Source: Desulfocicer vacuolatum DSM 3385
GTDB lineage: Bacteria > Desulfobacterota > Desulfobacteria > Desulfobacterales > Desulfobacteraceae
Length of the DNA stretch: 64,000 nt
Reading direction: 5' to 3'
Assembly (NCBI RefSeq): GCF_900176365.1
Contig: NZ_FWXY01000007.1
Location: 1 to 64,000 of the forward strand
This document shows, piece after piece, positions 51,877-60,262 of the stretch. Below the pieces are notes generated by a model. It saw only the letters and a program-made list of their open reading frames with translations, made no database searches and was not told the DNA's origin. Numbering within the stretch: the first letter of the stretch is position 1; every line of letters starts with the position of its first letter. The translations under genes and the position numbers were made by a program.

Positions 51877-52240
51877 AGGAGTGCTCCTTTCCTGTATCCT
51901 GTGTGTAGGGACATTATTATTTATTCCTTGGCTGGTGTGCAGAATTCCCGAGTCCTATTTTATTCATCGCTCATTAAGATCATCAAACCACCGCACCCCT
52001 TTGGCCAAAGGGATACGGAGAGTGATCAAAAACTGTGCGGGTGTTCTTCTGGTTTTGGCTGGAATTGTCATGCTTTTTGTTCCCGGGCAGGGGCTTTTGA
52101 CCATATTGATTGGGGTAATGCTCATTGATTTTCCAGGAAAGCGACTGGTGGAAAAAAAAATGGTCAGTATCAAGTCCATCCAGATCATGTTAAACTGGAT
52201 AAGAAAAAAAAATAATGTCAAGGAGTTGAAGTTTCCCTGA
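51866..52240 (+). CDS. Small PGPGW-type membrane protein
   Basis: Start at ATG 51866 gives 124 residues and an 11-nt overlap with the PilZ gene; an upstream frame start (51821) lies inside that gene. There is a helix at about 5-25 and a second at about 60-90 with VPGQGLLTILIGVMLIDFPGKR, a pattern of small PGPGW-family membrane proteins. Function unknown. Coupling to PilZ suggests a c-di-GMP-linked envelope role. Confidence 0.72.
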   Translation: MIFKGVLLSCILCVGTLLFIPWLVCRIPESYFIHRSLRSSNHRTPLAKGIRRVIKNCAGVLLVLAGIVMLFVPGQGLLTILIGVMLIDFPGKRLVEKKMVSIKSIQIMLNWIRKKNNVKELKFP

Positions 52241-52307
52241 TCCCGAATTGAGTCTGTTTTTGTGATCATGTCGATAATTTGATGACTGAGTCAGAAGGAA
52301 AGCATCT

Positions 52308-53756
52308 ATGTCCTGGTGGAACTCCCTGTTTATTTTTATCCTCTATATTTATATTTCCATAACTATTTTTTATCTTTTACTGGATAATCGGGAGACGGCA
52401 ACCACGCTTTCCTGGCTTCTGGTTTTTATTTTTTTCCCTTTTGGCGGCATTCTTGTTTATTTCATGGTGGGCAGGGGGATGCGCAAAAAGGTTGGGCAGA
52501 CCCTTGTGCGTCAAAATCTTGAAAAGCGGATGCAGGAAATTCATCAGACAATCATTGATCAGCAAAAATCTGATATGGGATGGCTTGCTGAAAAGTATTC
52601 ATTGTTTGAACATAAAAAACTCATGGAGCTTTTGTATCGAAATTCTGATTCAATCCTCACACGAAACACAGATATTAAGATTTTTTTTGAAGGGGCCGAC
52701 AAATTCAATGTGCTTCTGGATGATTTATTTTCGGCCCGTAATTATATTCATATGGAATATTTCATATGGAAGTCTGATCCTCTTTCCCATCAAGTGGTTG
52801 AGGTGTTAAAACAGAAAGTTCAACAAGGTGTGGATGTCCGTATTTTATATGATTCCATCGGCAACTATCTTTCCAAACGATACCTTAAAAAATTACGGGG
52901 AATGGGTATTAAGATATATCCCTATTATAATTTCCAGTCCCCTTTGAAAATTCATACACTTAATTACCGTAATCATCGAAAAATTGTTGTTATCGATGGT
53001 GGGATTGGCTACATTGGTGGCATGAATATGGGAAAGGAGTATATTGACGGAGGGGAGCAATTCCCCGCCTGGCGGGATACTCACATGCGTATCAAAGGTG
53101 AGGCTGTTACTGTTTTACAGGAAATTTTTTCAGTGTCATGGCTGAATACCACCAACGAATACATTGATATTTGTCCGGTGCCCATTTCCAATCATACCGG
53201 GGAGTCTCTATTGCCGGTGCAGGTGACCACATCCGGGCCTGATTCCAAATGGGAATCCATTAAGCAATTGTATTTTTTGCTTATTTCCTCTGCGCAAAAG
53301 ACAATTTTTATTAATACCCCCTATTTCATCCCCGATGCCAGTATTGTGATGGCATTAAAAACGGCAGCCCTGAGCGGCATTGATGTGCGCATCATGCTCA
53401 CCGGATTTTTGGATAAACGTCTTCCTTACTGGGCGGCTTTAACCTATGTGGGGGAGCTGCTAAATGCCGGGGTAAAAATATACTATTACCAAAGGGGATT
53501 CATGCATGCCAAAACCATTGTGGTGGATGGCAGCTCCTGTTCCATTGGCACGGCAAACATGGACATGAGAAGTTTTGAACTCAACTATGAGATTAATGCT
53601 TTGATTTATGATGAGTCCCTTGCCGGGGATATGGAATCCCGGTTTCATGATGACATGGAAAATGCCCGGGAGTTTACCCGGGAGGATTATGCCGTCATCG
53701 GTCGTGCAAAACAGCTTCGAAATTCTCTGGCGCGTCTTTTTGCGCCGTTATTGTAA
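52308..53756 (+). CDS. cls: Cardiolipin synthase (phospholipase D family)
   Basis: The 482-residue protein has two N-terminal helices (residues 5-25 and 37-57) and two HKD motifs: HRKIVVIDGGIGYIGGMNMG and HAKTIVVDGSSCSIGTANMD. It condenses two phosphatidylglycerol molecules to cardiolipin in the inner membrane. Length and order match ClsA-type enzymes. It is 22 nt upstream of the GAF/PilZ gene. Confidence 0.94.
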   Translation: MSWWNSLFIFILYIYISITIFYLLLDNRETATTLSWLLVFIFFPFGGILVYFMVGRGMRKKVGQTLVRQNLEKRMQEIHQTIIDQQKSDMGWLAEKYSLFEHKKLMELLYRNSDSILTRNTDIKIFFEGADKFNVLLDDLFSARNYIHMEYFIWKSDPLSHQVVEVLKQKVQQGVDVRILYDSIGNYLSKRYLKKLRGMGIKIYPYYNFQSPLKIHTLNYRNHRKIVVIDGGIGYIGGMNMGKEYIDGGEQFPAWRDTHMRIKGEAVTVLQEIFSVSWLNTTNEYIDICPVPISNHTGESLLPVQVTTSGPDSKWESIKQLYFLLISSAQKTIFINTPYFIPDASIVMALKTAALSGIDVRIMLTGFLDKRLPYWAALTYVGELLNAGVKIYYYQRGFMHAKTIVVDGSSCSIGTANMDMRSFELNYEINALIYDESLAGDMESRFHDDMENAREFTREDYAVIGRAKQLRNSLARLFAPLL

Positions 53757-53777
53757 TATGTAATCAGGAAAACTGCC

Positions 53778-55136
53778 ATGGATGATCAATTCAACAATAT
53801 GTCTTTTTTCATTGAACTTGGTAAACCCCTTGCCAAGGCAAGAACTGTGAAAGAAACCTTGAACATCGTCATGTACCAGGTGGGAAAAATATTTCAACCG
53901 GTGAACTGGTCTTTGTTGTTAAAAGATACAAAGCACAATGAAATGATATTTTCCGTGGTGGTGGGCGAGCAGAAAAAAAAGCTCCAGGGAATGCGAATTC
54001 CCATGGGAAAAGGCATTGTCGGCCGCATCATGGAAACCGGTCAATCTATTATTGTGGCGGATGTGGCCAAGGACGATTATTTTTTTCCTGCTATTGATGA
54101 AAACACCGGATTTCAAACCCGCTCAATTATCGGCGTTCCGTTAAAAACAGATGATAAAATTTTTGGTGTCATTGAATTGGTAAATAAGGTTTCCGGTGAA
54201 AATTTTACCAATATGGAGCTTACCGTGCTTGAAGCCATTGCTGAGTATGCCGCCATTGCCATAGAGCGTTGCTATTATCAACATACCCTTAAAAGCCTGG
54301 CATTGATGGACCCTGTCACCGGCTTGAAAAATAAAATCAGTTTTGAAAATGCCGTAAAAAAAATGCCGTCAGCATTCAAACGTTATGGGGTTCGTTTTGG
54401 AGTGCTATTGTTGAATGTGGTTAATTTTAGTCAAATCAATGCACAAAAAGGATTTTCAGCAGGCGATGATGTGTTGAAAAGTGTGGCAAGGATGCTGAAA
54501 CAAGTATTCAAAGACGGAGACGATATTTTTCGCTATGGAGGTGATAAATTTATTATAACCCTTCCACATTCTGGAAGAGAAGCCACGGAAAAGATGCGTC
54601 AGGCAGTATTGACAACTTTCTCCAATGCAGTTTCTCTGGAGGATAAAATTCCTTTTCAAGTGGATGTTTTTGTTCATTGTCAAGAAACGGATGTTTTGGA
54701 AAACTTGGTGGCTTTTGTGAAAAAACGTTTTTCAAAGCAACCCTCCCGTGAAAATACCATGGATGATGGCATGGAGATGCATCTCCACTCATGCATCAGC
54801 AAGGACTCCATGGAATTGGACGCAGAGCAGGAATTGAAGGTGGGGTTTCGTAAAAAAGTCTCTTTGAATGGTGATTTTAAGCATTCTAATAAAAGAATGT
54901 TTGGGCGTATTTCAGTACATGATATTTCCATGCAGGGGATAGGGTTTACCATTTTAAAAACCCAGGGATTTGAAGTGGGAGATCTTCTGGATGTCAGTGT
55001 AACTCTGGATGACGGCAAAAAAACCCGGATTAAAAGGCGGGTGAGTATCAGGATTATTGACGGGAAAAATATTATCGCTGACTTTTATAACCCTCCGCCT
55101 TTTGATAAACATCTGGGATTTTATCTTATGGGGTAG
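53778..55136 (+). CDS. GAF-degenerate GGDEF-PilZ signalling protein
   Basis: The 452-residue cytosolic protein has a GAF domain (about 20-165; GKGIVGRIMETGQSIIVADV). A diguanylate-cyclase fold follows (about 175-320), whose active motif reads G254-G-D-K257-F instead of GGDEF; the Glu-to-Lys change should abolish c-di-GMP synthesis. A C-terminal PilZ-like domain (about 350-450) has FRKKVSLNG and HDISMQGIGFTI. It probably reads rather than makes c-di-GMP. It follows cls by 21 nt and shares PilZ modules with the gene at 51412. Confidence 0.87.
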   Translation: MDDQFNNMSFFIELGKPLAKARTVKETLNIVMYQVGKIFQPVNWSLLLKDTKHNEMIFSVVVGEQKKKLQGMRIPMGKGIVGRIMETGQSIIVADVAKDDYFFPAIDENTGFQTRSIIGVPLKTDDKIFGVIELVNKVSGENFTNMELTVLEAIAEYAAIAIERCYYQHTLKSLALMDPVTGLKNKISFENAVKKMPSAFKRYGVRFGVLLLNVVNFSQINAQKGFSAGDDVLKSVARMLKQVFKDGDDIFRYGGDKFIITLPHSGREATEKMRQAVLTTFSNAVSLEDKIPFQVDVFVHCQETDVLENLVAFVKKRFSKQPSRENTMDDGMEMHLHSCISKDSMELDAEQELKVGFRKKVSLNGDFKHSNKRMFGRISVHDISMQGIGFTILKTQGFEVGDLLDVSVTLDDGKKTRIKRRVSIRIIDGKNIIADFYNPPPFDKHLGFYLMG

Positions 55137-55414
55137 TTTTATAGTGTTTATTTGAAGTTAAGTCGACGGGTTAGAGTCTCTTTGAAGTCGCATAGAAATA
55201 AATGAGCTTTCTTATCGTTTTGAAGTTGTTGAATTTTAAGGAAATATAAATAAAAAGTCATACCTTTTATTGTTGCGAGACTCCTTTGTTCCCATTTGTT
55301 TTTTTTACTCGTCAGTCATAAGTCCTCCAGTTTGACGCCACATAATGTGTTTCTTTAACATTAAACATATCCCATGTGGTATGAGAAATGAGACCTTCGG
55401 ACTCATGAGTTTTT

Positions 55415-56968
55415 TTAGTAAACCCCCCAGGTGCCCTGGTGATAATATCTGTAAAGCACAGGAAACTGGCTGGTATTAATTTTTATTTTTTCGTTGGTTA
55501 CGTCAAATACCCCTTTCCCAAAATGAATCATGGACACCATGGCACCCTGACTTAAAAAACGGGTTTCCACGTTGTCAAAGGTGAGTTGGGATGCTACTTC
55601 TTTAAGGGCTTTTGCGGAAATCAGCTTCTTGTCCACGGCCAGTATCCATCCCCACTGCCCCAGGGTGGGGATGGCATTGTGCATGGGAAGGGTGGAAAAA
55701 CCTGCTGCCTGGATGGTTTTATTAATGCACAAAAAAGCCTTGCGGGCAAAAAAAGGGCTGCTGGCCTGGGTTATCATGACACCTCCCCGGCTCAGATGGG
55801 CCTTTACCGTATGGTAAAAATGGTGGGAATAAAGATGCATGAGATCCATGGAGTCCGGGTCTGGCAGATCAATGATGATGACATTGTAAAGCTGTGGGCT
55901 TTTTTCCAGAAACAGTGCCCCGTCTCCGTTTACAATGGTTGTTTTTTCATGGGAGAAGGCTTTATTGTTGATTTTGCTTAATATGGGATGATGGGTGGCA
56001 AGCTCGGTCATCACCGGGTCCAGATCCACCAAAGTAAGGGATTCCACATCGGCGTATTTCAATACCTCCCGGGCCGCAAGACCATCTCCGCCCCCCAGGA
56101 TAAGAACCTTTTTACGGCTGGGGGCCATGGCCATGGCCGGATGAACTATGGGTTCGTGGTATTTTTCTTCATCAAAGGTGGAAAATTGCTCCTGGCCATT
56201 GATGAACAGCCAGTAATCCTTTTTCCACCGGGTGATGACGATTTTCTGAAATTTTGTTTGAACAGCATAGATGATGGTATCTTTATATTTTTTCTGCTCA
56301 CTGAATGCAACTATATCACCGGCAAACCACAAAGATGTTCCCATGAGAAGCAAAACCGTTATAAATGAACCGACAAGGGTTTTTTTGTATGTTGTCAGGT
56401 CAAAAAAACGCCACAAAAGCCAGCTTGCCACCAGAAAATTGATGCCGCCGAGCAGCACCGGGGTGTAGATGAATCCCAGCACCGGTAGAAACACAAAAGC
56501 AAATAAAATGCCGCCAATGAGTGAACCAAAATAGTCCATTTCAAGGACTTTGGAAATGTTGGTGCGAAGGGCTTCATATTGGCTGTTCAGTCGGGTGACA
56601 ATGGGGATTTCAAGCCCGATGAGAAACCCGATGCCAAAGGCCAGGGGATAGATCACAAGCTCCCGGGATTCCAGGAGGGGGGACAGCCCAAAGCAGAGCA
56701 TTGCCGAAACACTGCAAAGGGAAGAAAGGGTGAACTCCACAAAAACAAATGTATCCAGCAGCCGGGTTTTAAAGTGACGGCTGTAGGCGCTTCCCACCCC
56801 CATGGCAAAGAGCATGATGGACATGATCATGGTCCATTGAAAGGTGGCATTGCCCATGAGGTAAGTGGCAAGGGTGGATAAAACAAATTCCGCAACAATG
56901 CCTGAACAACCCGTGGCAAAAAGGGCTATTTGAAGGGTCCTGCTTCTGGATGGCTGGAACAAAGTCAC
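55415..56968 (-). CDS. Membrane-anchored spermidine-synthase-like aminopropyltransferase
   Basis: The 517-residue protein has about seven N-terminal hydrophobic helices (residues about 10-220), then a spermidine-synthase Rossmann domain with LILGGGDGLAAREVLKY, LVDLDPVMTELA and VIIIDLPDPDSMDLMHLYS. It should transfer an aminopropyl group or a related alkyl group, possibly at the membrane. It sits 6 nt after a DUF350 gene and near a lipoprotein gene; that trio is a recurring neighbourhood whose job is not known to me. Confidence 0.88.
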   Translation of the reverse strand: MTLFQPSRSRTLQIALFATGCSGIVAEFVLSTLATYLMGNATFQWTMIMSIMLFAMGVGSAYSRHFKTRLLDTFVFVEFTLSSLCSVSAMLCFGLSPLLESRELVIYPLAFGIGFLIGLEIPIVTRLNSQYEALRTNISKVLEMDYFGSLIGGILFAFVFLPVLGFIYTPVLLGGINFLVASWLLWRFFDLTTYKKTLVGSFITVLLLMGTSLWFAGDIVAFSEQKKYKDTIIYAVQTKFQKIVITRWKKDYWLFINGQEQFSTFDEEKYHEPIVHPAMAMAPSRKKVLILGGGDGLAAREVLKYADVESLTLVDLDPVMTELATHHPILSKINNKAFSHEKTTIVNGDGALFLEKSPQLYNVIIIDLPDPDSMDLMHLYSHHFYHTVKAHLSRGGVMITQASSPFFARKAFLCINKTIQAAGFSTLPMHNAIPTLGQWGWILAVDKKLISAKALKEVASQLTFDNVETRFLSQGAMVSMIHFGKGVFDVTNEKIKINTSQFPVLYRYYHQGTWGVY

Positions 56969-56974
56969 CTGGGA

Positions 56975-57844
56975 TCAGATACACCAGAAAATAATGAATG
57001 CCCCGGCAATGTAGGAGAATGCTTCAATGTAAGCTGCTCCAATGTTGGGACCCCGGGTTTCAATGGATTTGTCTTTGCGAAATCCTGTAATTTCATCGGA
57101 AAGTTTTACCCCGGGCATGAGAAGGGCATCTGTGAGCATACGGATAAGGGGCAGGGAAACAAGCCCTGTGATTGCATAGGTCACAAACGTGGTGATATTT
57201 TCTGTCCAGGAGATGAAATCACCTTCTGCGGCAAGGCCCACCACGGTCCCCATGGCAATGAGTGCGCCACAGAATGAAACACCCGCAGCCACATTGTCCT
57301 TTTCAATCTCTGCATGCAGGTCAAAGGGCAGAATAAAATTATACACCTTGGAAGCCGCCAGCAAAAGTATCTGGCCCATGGCCCAGAAGACCACAGCCGT
57401 GTCCATGCCGCCTCCGACACCTGATACGGCCCCATGGATAACAAACCCCGATGCCACAGAGGTACCCAGTAAGACAGCTCCGGTTCCCTGATTTCTGTCC
57501 CGTAGTAACTCGTCTTTAATTTTAAATTGGTACAGGATTATCCAATCACATATAAAGGTGGATAAGTTTAATAAAATGATACTGAGCAGGCCGTAACGGG
57601 TCAGATCCATGAGATCATTGAGAAGTCCATGGGAAGGGCCCACCAAAGCACCCCCCAGAGCGATGATAAGACCGGCGTAGTATCCGGTGACAGCCAGGGA
57701 CACTGCGGGGTTATCTTTTTCCACCAGCTCAATGTTCAGATTGAACTCCCGGTGAAGCAGGTTGTAGCAAATTTTTCCCACAAAAAAGAGAATGAAAAAA
57801 GCAATAAAATAAATTATCCCCAGAATCAGTCCGTCAATGGTCAT
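56975..57844 (-). CDS. DUF350 family membrane protein (two DUF350 units)
   Basis: The 289-residue protein has about eight helices forming two related halves, with SLAVTGYYAGLIIALGGALVG and NVAAGVSFCGALIAMGTVVG as matching conserved strings. DUF350 (YjfL) proteins are small membrane proteins of unknown role found beside polyamine-like enzymes and phage-shock-type genes. It overlaps the upstream lipoprotein gene by 4 nt (ATGA) and abuts the SpeE-like gene. Confidence 0.87.
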   Translation of the reverse strand: MTIDGLILGIIYFIAFFILFFVGKICYNLLHREFNLNIELVEKDNPAVSLAVTGYYAGLIIALGGALVGPSHGLLNDLMDLTRYGLLSIILLNLSTFICDWIILYQFKIKDELLRDRNQGTGAVLLGTSVASGFVIHGAVSGVGGGMDTAVVFWAMGQILLLAASKVYNFILPFDLHAEIEKDNVAAGVSFCGALIAMGTVVGLAAEGDFISWTENITTFVTYAITGLVSLPLIRMLTDALLMPGVKLSDEITGFRKDKSIETRGPNIGAAYIEAFSYIAGAFIIFWCI

Positions 57845-58563
57845 TTTCCAGATCCCCCTGCTCTACTTCTAAGACCGGTTTTGGTTCGGCCGATTTTTTG
57901 ACTTACCTTGTTGGAAAAGGAAGATTTCTTGGCATTCACCGAGGACATCCGGGAGGAATAAAAAGTGGGGCGTGTGGCTTTTACAATTTTTCCCGAGGAT
58001 CCATATTGTTTGCTGCTGCCGAAAAAGGGTTTTCTTTTGGATCGATAACTTTGGTAGCTTCTGTAATCATGGCGGTGAATGGGGCTGTACCAGCCGCCAA
58101 ACAGACTGGAAATCAGGGCGTATTTGCCGTAAAATTCCCAAAAGGAGCCGCCGTTGCCGTCATCCCGCCATCTGCCGTAATTTTCATCCCCCACAAACCC
58201 GTATCCCGGCGGGGAAACCGCATCGTCATATGCGCCCTCTTTTTTTGTCAACAGTGTCATTCCCAGGAAATCTATGTTCTTGTTATAATACTCCTTGGGC
58301 ACCTGGAACCACTGGGTTTTGGAAGATTCATCGGGTAATACCACAAGATAACGATGAAAATAATTTTTTACAAAGGTTCCCTCTTCTTTCATGTCGTCAA
58401 GGAGCACGGAGAAAGTGGGTTGGTCCCTTAGTGTTTTTTTCAATGTTTCCAAAGGGATCTCGCCGGTTCCCCCGCCGCATCCGGCAAAGAGAATGCAAAA
58501 CAGCATGACAAGGGAAAGCTTTACTGAAAAATCAATTATTTTGAGGGGAATGTATGATTTCAT
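57841..58563 (-). CDS. Putative lipoprotein upstream of DUF350
   Basis: The 240-residue protein has a signal peptide with lipobox LFAGC (Cys about residue 29). Its middle contains WFQVPKEYYNKNIDFLG and a Gly/Tyr-rich part (DENYGRWRDDGNGGSFWEFYGKYA), and its end is basic and Ser-rich. It resembles lipoproteins found beside DUF350 genes, but I cannot name a family. It is the first gene of the lipoprotein-DUF350-SpeE-like operon. Confidence 0.78.
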   Translation of the reverse strand: MKSYIPLKIIDFSVKLSLVMLFCILFAGCGGGTGEIPLETLKKTLRDQPTFSVLLDDMKEEGTFVKNYFHRYLVVLPDESSKTQWFQVPKEYYNKNIDFLGMTLLTKKEGAYDDAVSPPGYGFVGDENYGRWRDDGNGGSFWEFYGKYALISSLFGGWYSPIHRHDYRSYQSYRSKRKPFFGSSKQYGSSGKIVKATRPTFYSSRMSSVNAKKSSFSNKVSQKIGRTKTGLRSRAGGSGK

Positions 58564-58859
58564 AATGTTTAAATTTACCAGAAAGCTTTTTACCGGGCAA
58601 GCACTTATTTTGAAATATATGTGATCTACACTAAGTAGTGCATAGTCAAGGCTAAGATTTAGGATGATACATCTTCCAGACCAGTGTGGCTCCGGCCTGT
58701 TCAGAAGCAGTTATCCTAAAATTAAGATTTGACGTTGCAGTAGATATGTTTCACAATATCATCGCTAAATTTTAAGTCAGTTTAAAACCAGAGATAGAGA
58801 ACTCTATATAGTGTCTTTAAGGGCTATTTAAATATCTATATATGCAATACATATTATAA

Positions 58860-59045
58860 ACTCAACTTTCGGTGTTCGCATTTCGTGGTGGGGTCAGGCC
58901 TTCGTTATTGACATTATCGAGGCTTTTTTCGTTGGCAAAGGCCTTGGTCGATAACATCAATAACAAAAGCCTGACCCCATCGGCACACTGACCCCATCGG
59001 TACATTTAAAAATGCCGGTTTTGAAATGAAGCCCGAAAGTTGAGT
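58860..59045 (-). mobile_element. Family C MITE-like element, copy 3 (intact, inverted)
   Basis: This 186-bp element has the same perfect 13-bp ends as copy 2 but opposite orientation, flanked by the direct repeat TATAA at 58855-58859 and 59046-59050. The internal palindrome is kept, and one segment (GACCCCATCGG) is locally rearranged compared with the other copies. Confidence 0.88.
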
Positions 59046-59100
59046 TATAAATTAAAACAAAATTGGCGAAGGTATTATTTCATAATGGTCTTTTTTTTAT

Positions 59101-59184
59101 AAAAAACGCGTGCAAAGCATAGCTTTGTATGCTTTGTTGTGGGTGTGCAAGGTCAAAATACGATCCGCCCGTGGCGGTGATGCG
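59101..59184 (+). repeat. Family A hairpin repeat
   Basis: AAAGCATAGCTTTGTATGCTTTGTTGT is followed by a GGGTGTGC...GATCCGCCC weak stem and GTGGCGG. It precedes the isochorismatase gene and carries a different, well-paired first hairpin (GCATAGC/GTATGC). Confidence 0.65.
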
Positions 59185-59215
59185 TTAATTCTGTAAAATT
59201 AAAAAGGAGACACTG

Positions 59216-59758
59216 ATGTATACATTGGACAATACAGTCTTATTGGTTATTGATATCCAGGGAAAACTGGCCACCATGATGCATGAAAGTGATGCCTTGT
59301 TTTCATCTGTTTCCACCTTGATTCAGGGGATGAAAGCCATGGATGTACCCATTGTCTGGATGGAGCAGCTTCCTGATAAGCTGGGATCGTCCATTTCCCA
59401 GGTTTCAGATTTATTGACACCTGATATTGAACCCATTTCCAAACATACCTTTAGTTGCTGTAAAAATTCCCAGTTCATGGATCGGTTTAATGCTATTAAT
59501 AGGAAACAGGTATTGTTGGCCGGTATTGAGTCCCATATCTGTGTGTACCAAACCGGGGTGGACCTTTTGGATCAGGGCTGTGAAGTCCAGATGGTGGCAG
59601 ATTGTGTCTCATCCCGGACCCCGGAAAATCGGCAGCTGGGCATTGATCGTATCTGCCAGGCCGGGGGAGGGGTGACCAGTGTGGAGATGATTTTCTTTGA
59701 ATTGCTCCAGAAGGCCGAAGGCGATTTGTTTCGTCAGGTCGTTAAATTAATAAAATAA
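59216..59758 (+). CDS. Isochorismatase-family cysteine hydrolase
   Basis: The 180-residue protein has the catalytic triad D13 (LLVIDIQGKL), K76 (ISKHTFSCC) and C109 (GIESHICVYQT), with CVSSRTPENRQLGID near the C-terminus. It resembles YcaC/isochorismatase-like hydrolases of unknown substrate. It has a strong AAAAAGGAGA ribosome site and is monocistronic between repeat blocks. Confidence 0.9.
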   Translation: MYTLDNTVLLVIDIQGKLATMMHESDALFSSVSTLIQGMKAMDVPIVWMEQLPDKLGSSISQVSDLLTPDIEPISKHTFSCCKNSQFMDRFNAINRKQVLLAGIESHICVYQTGVDLLDQGCEVQMVADCVSSRTPENRQLGIDRICQAGGGVTSVEMIFFELLQKAEGDLFRQVVKLIK

Positions 59759-59760
59759 TT

Positions 59761-59904
59761 GTTTTGTTGTGGGCAGACCAAGGTCAAAATATGGTCTGCC
59801 CGGGGCAGTTTTATATGAAATACTCCGTAAATATGTGGAGAATTTCTATCTTTGTTGTGGGCGGAACGAGGTCAGAATAAGAACCGCCCGTGGCGGTTTA
59901 TATA
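59761..59904 (+). repeat. Family A hairpin repeat, two units
   Basis: The first second-stem reads GGGCAGACC...GGTCTGCCC (A-T form) and the next GGGCGG...CCGCCC (G-C form); both are fully paired, so this array shows both stem variants side by side. Confidence 0.8.
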
Positions 59905-59911
59905 CAATGCA

Positions 59912-60067
59912 GCCTCCAAGGCAACCTCAGCAGAGCCGCCCCCCGACGGGCAATAGGAACCGGACAATTGAGCTGTCTACAGTTCCGGTCCGGGCCCATT
60001 GCCCGTCGGGGGGCGGCGGTATAATACCATTTGGCTCCGCGTCTACGACCCTATATTTGTTGTATCC
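59912..60067 (+). repeat. Family B long palindrome, copy 2
   Basis: Arms 59935-59954 and 59998-60017 are a perfect 20-bp inverted repeat around the same 43-nt loop as copy 1. Relative to copy 1 both arms have lost one base and one pair has changed from T-A to C-G. The tail GGTATAATACC...TATATTTGTTGT is also conserved. Confidence 0.88.
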
Positions 60068-60262
60068 CACAGGACATGCCCGTTATATACAAAGCAGGTG
60101 CTGGGTATTCACAGCAACTACTTTTTCATTGTTCGTTGTGGCTGGAGGTTACAGCCATGTGGGTTTATATGAAACTCCGTCCAAGAACCTGTAATAATTA
60201 GAGTTTCATTTTTCGTTGTGGGCAGGTCAAATCCCAATATGATCTGCCCGTGGCAGTTATAT
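60065..60262 (+). repeat. Family A hairpin repeat, degenerate tandem
   Basis: It contains TTCGTTGTGGCTGGAGGTTACAGCC, then GAAACTC...GAGTTTC, TTCGTTGT and a GGGCAG...CTGCCC stem ending in GTGGCAGTTATAT. It runs to the 3' end of the YcaO gene. Confidence 0.65.

Larger units (their letters stand above)
58564..59215. other. Intergenic region with family C and family A repeats
   Basis: This 652-bp region lies between divergent genes. It contains the family C element at 58860-59045 and a family A copy at 59101-59184. The first 296 bp are AT-rich, with only a short palindrome (CTACACTAAGTAGTG, about 58627) and no gene I can support. Confidence 0.6.
59759..60256. other. Convergent intergenic region filled with family A and B repeats
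   Basis: This 498-bp region lies between the isochorismatase and YcaO genes, which converge. It is a continuous array: family A (59761-59904), family B (59912-60067) and family A (60065-60262). No gene is visible. Confidence 0.75.
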
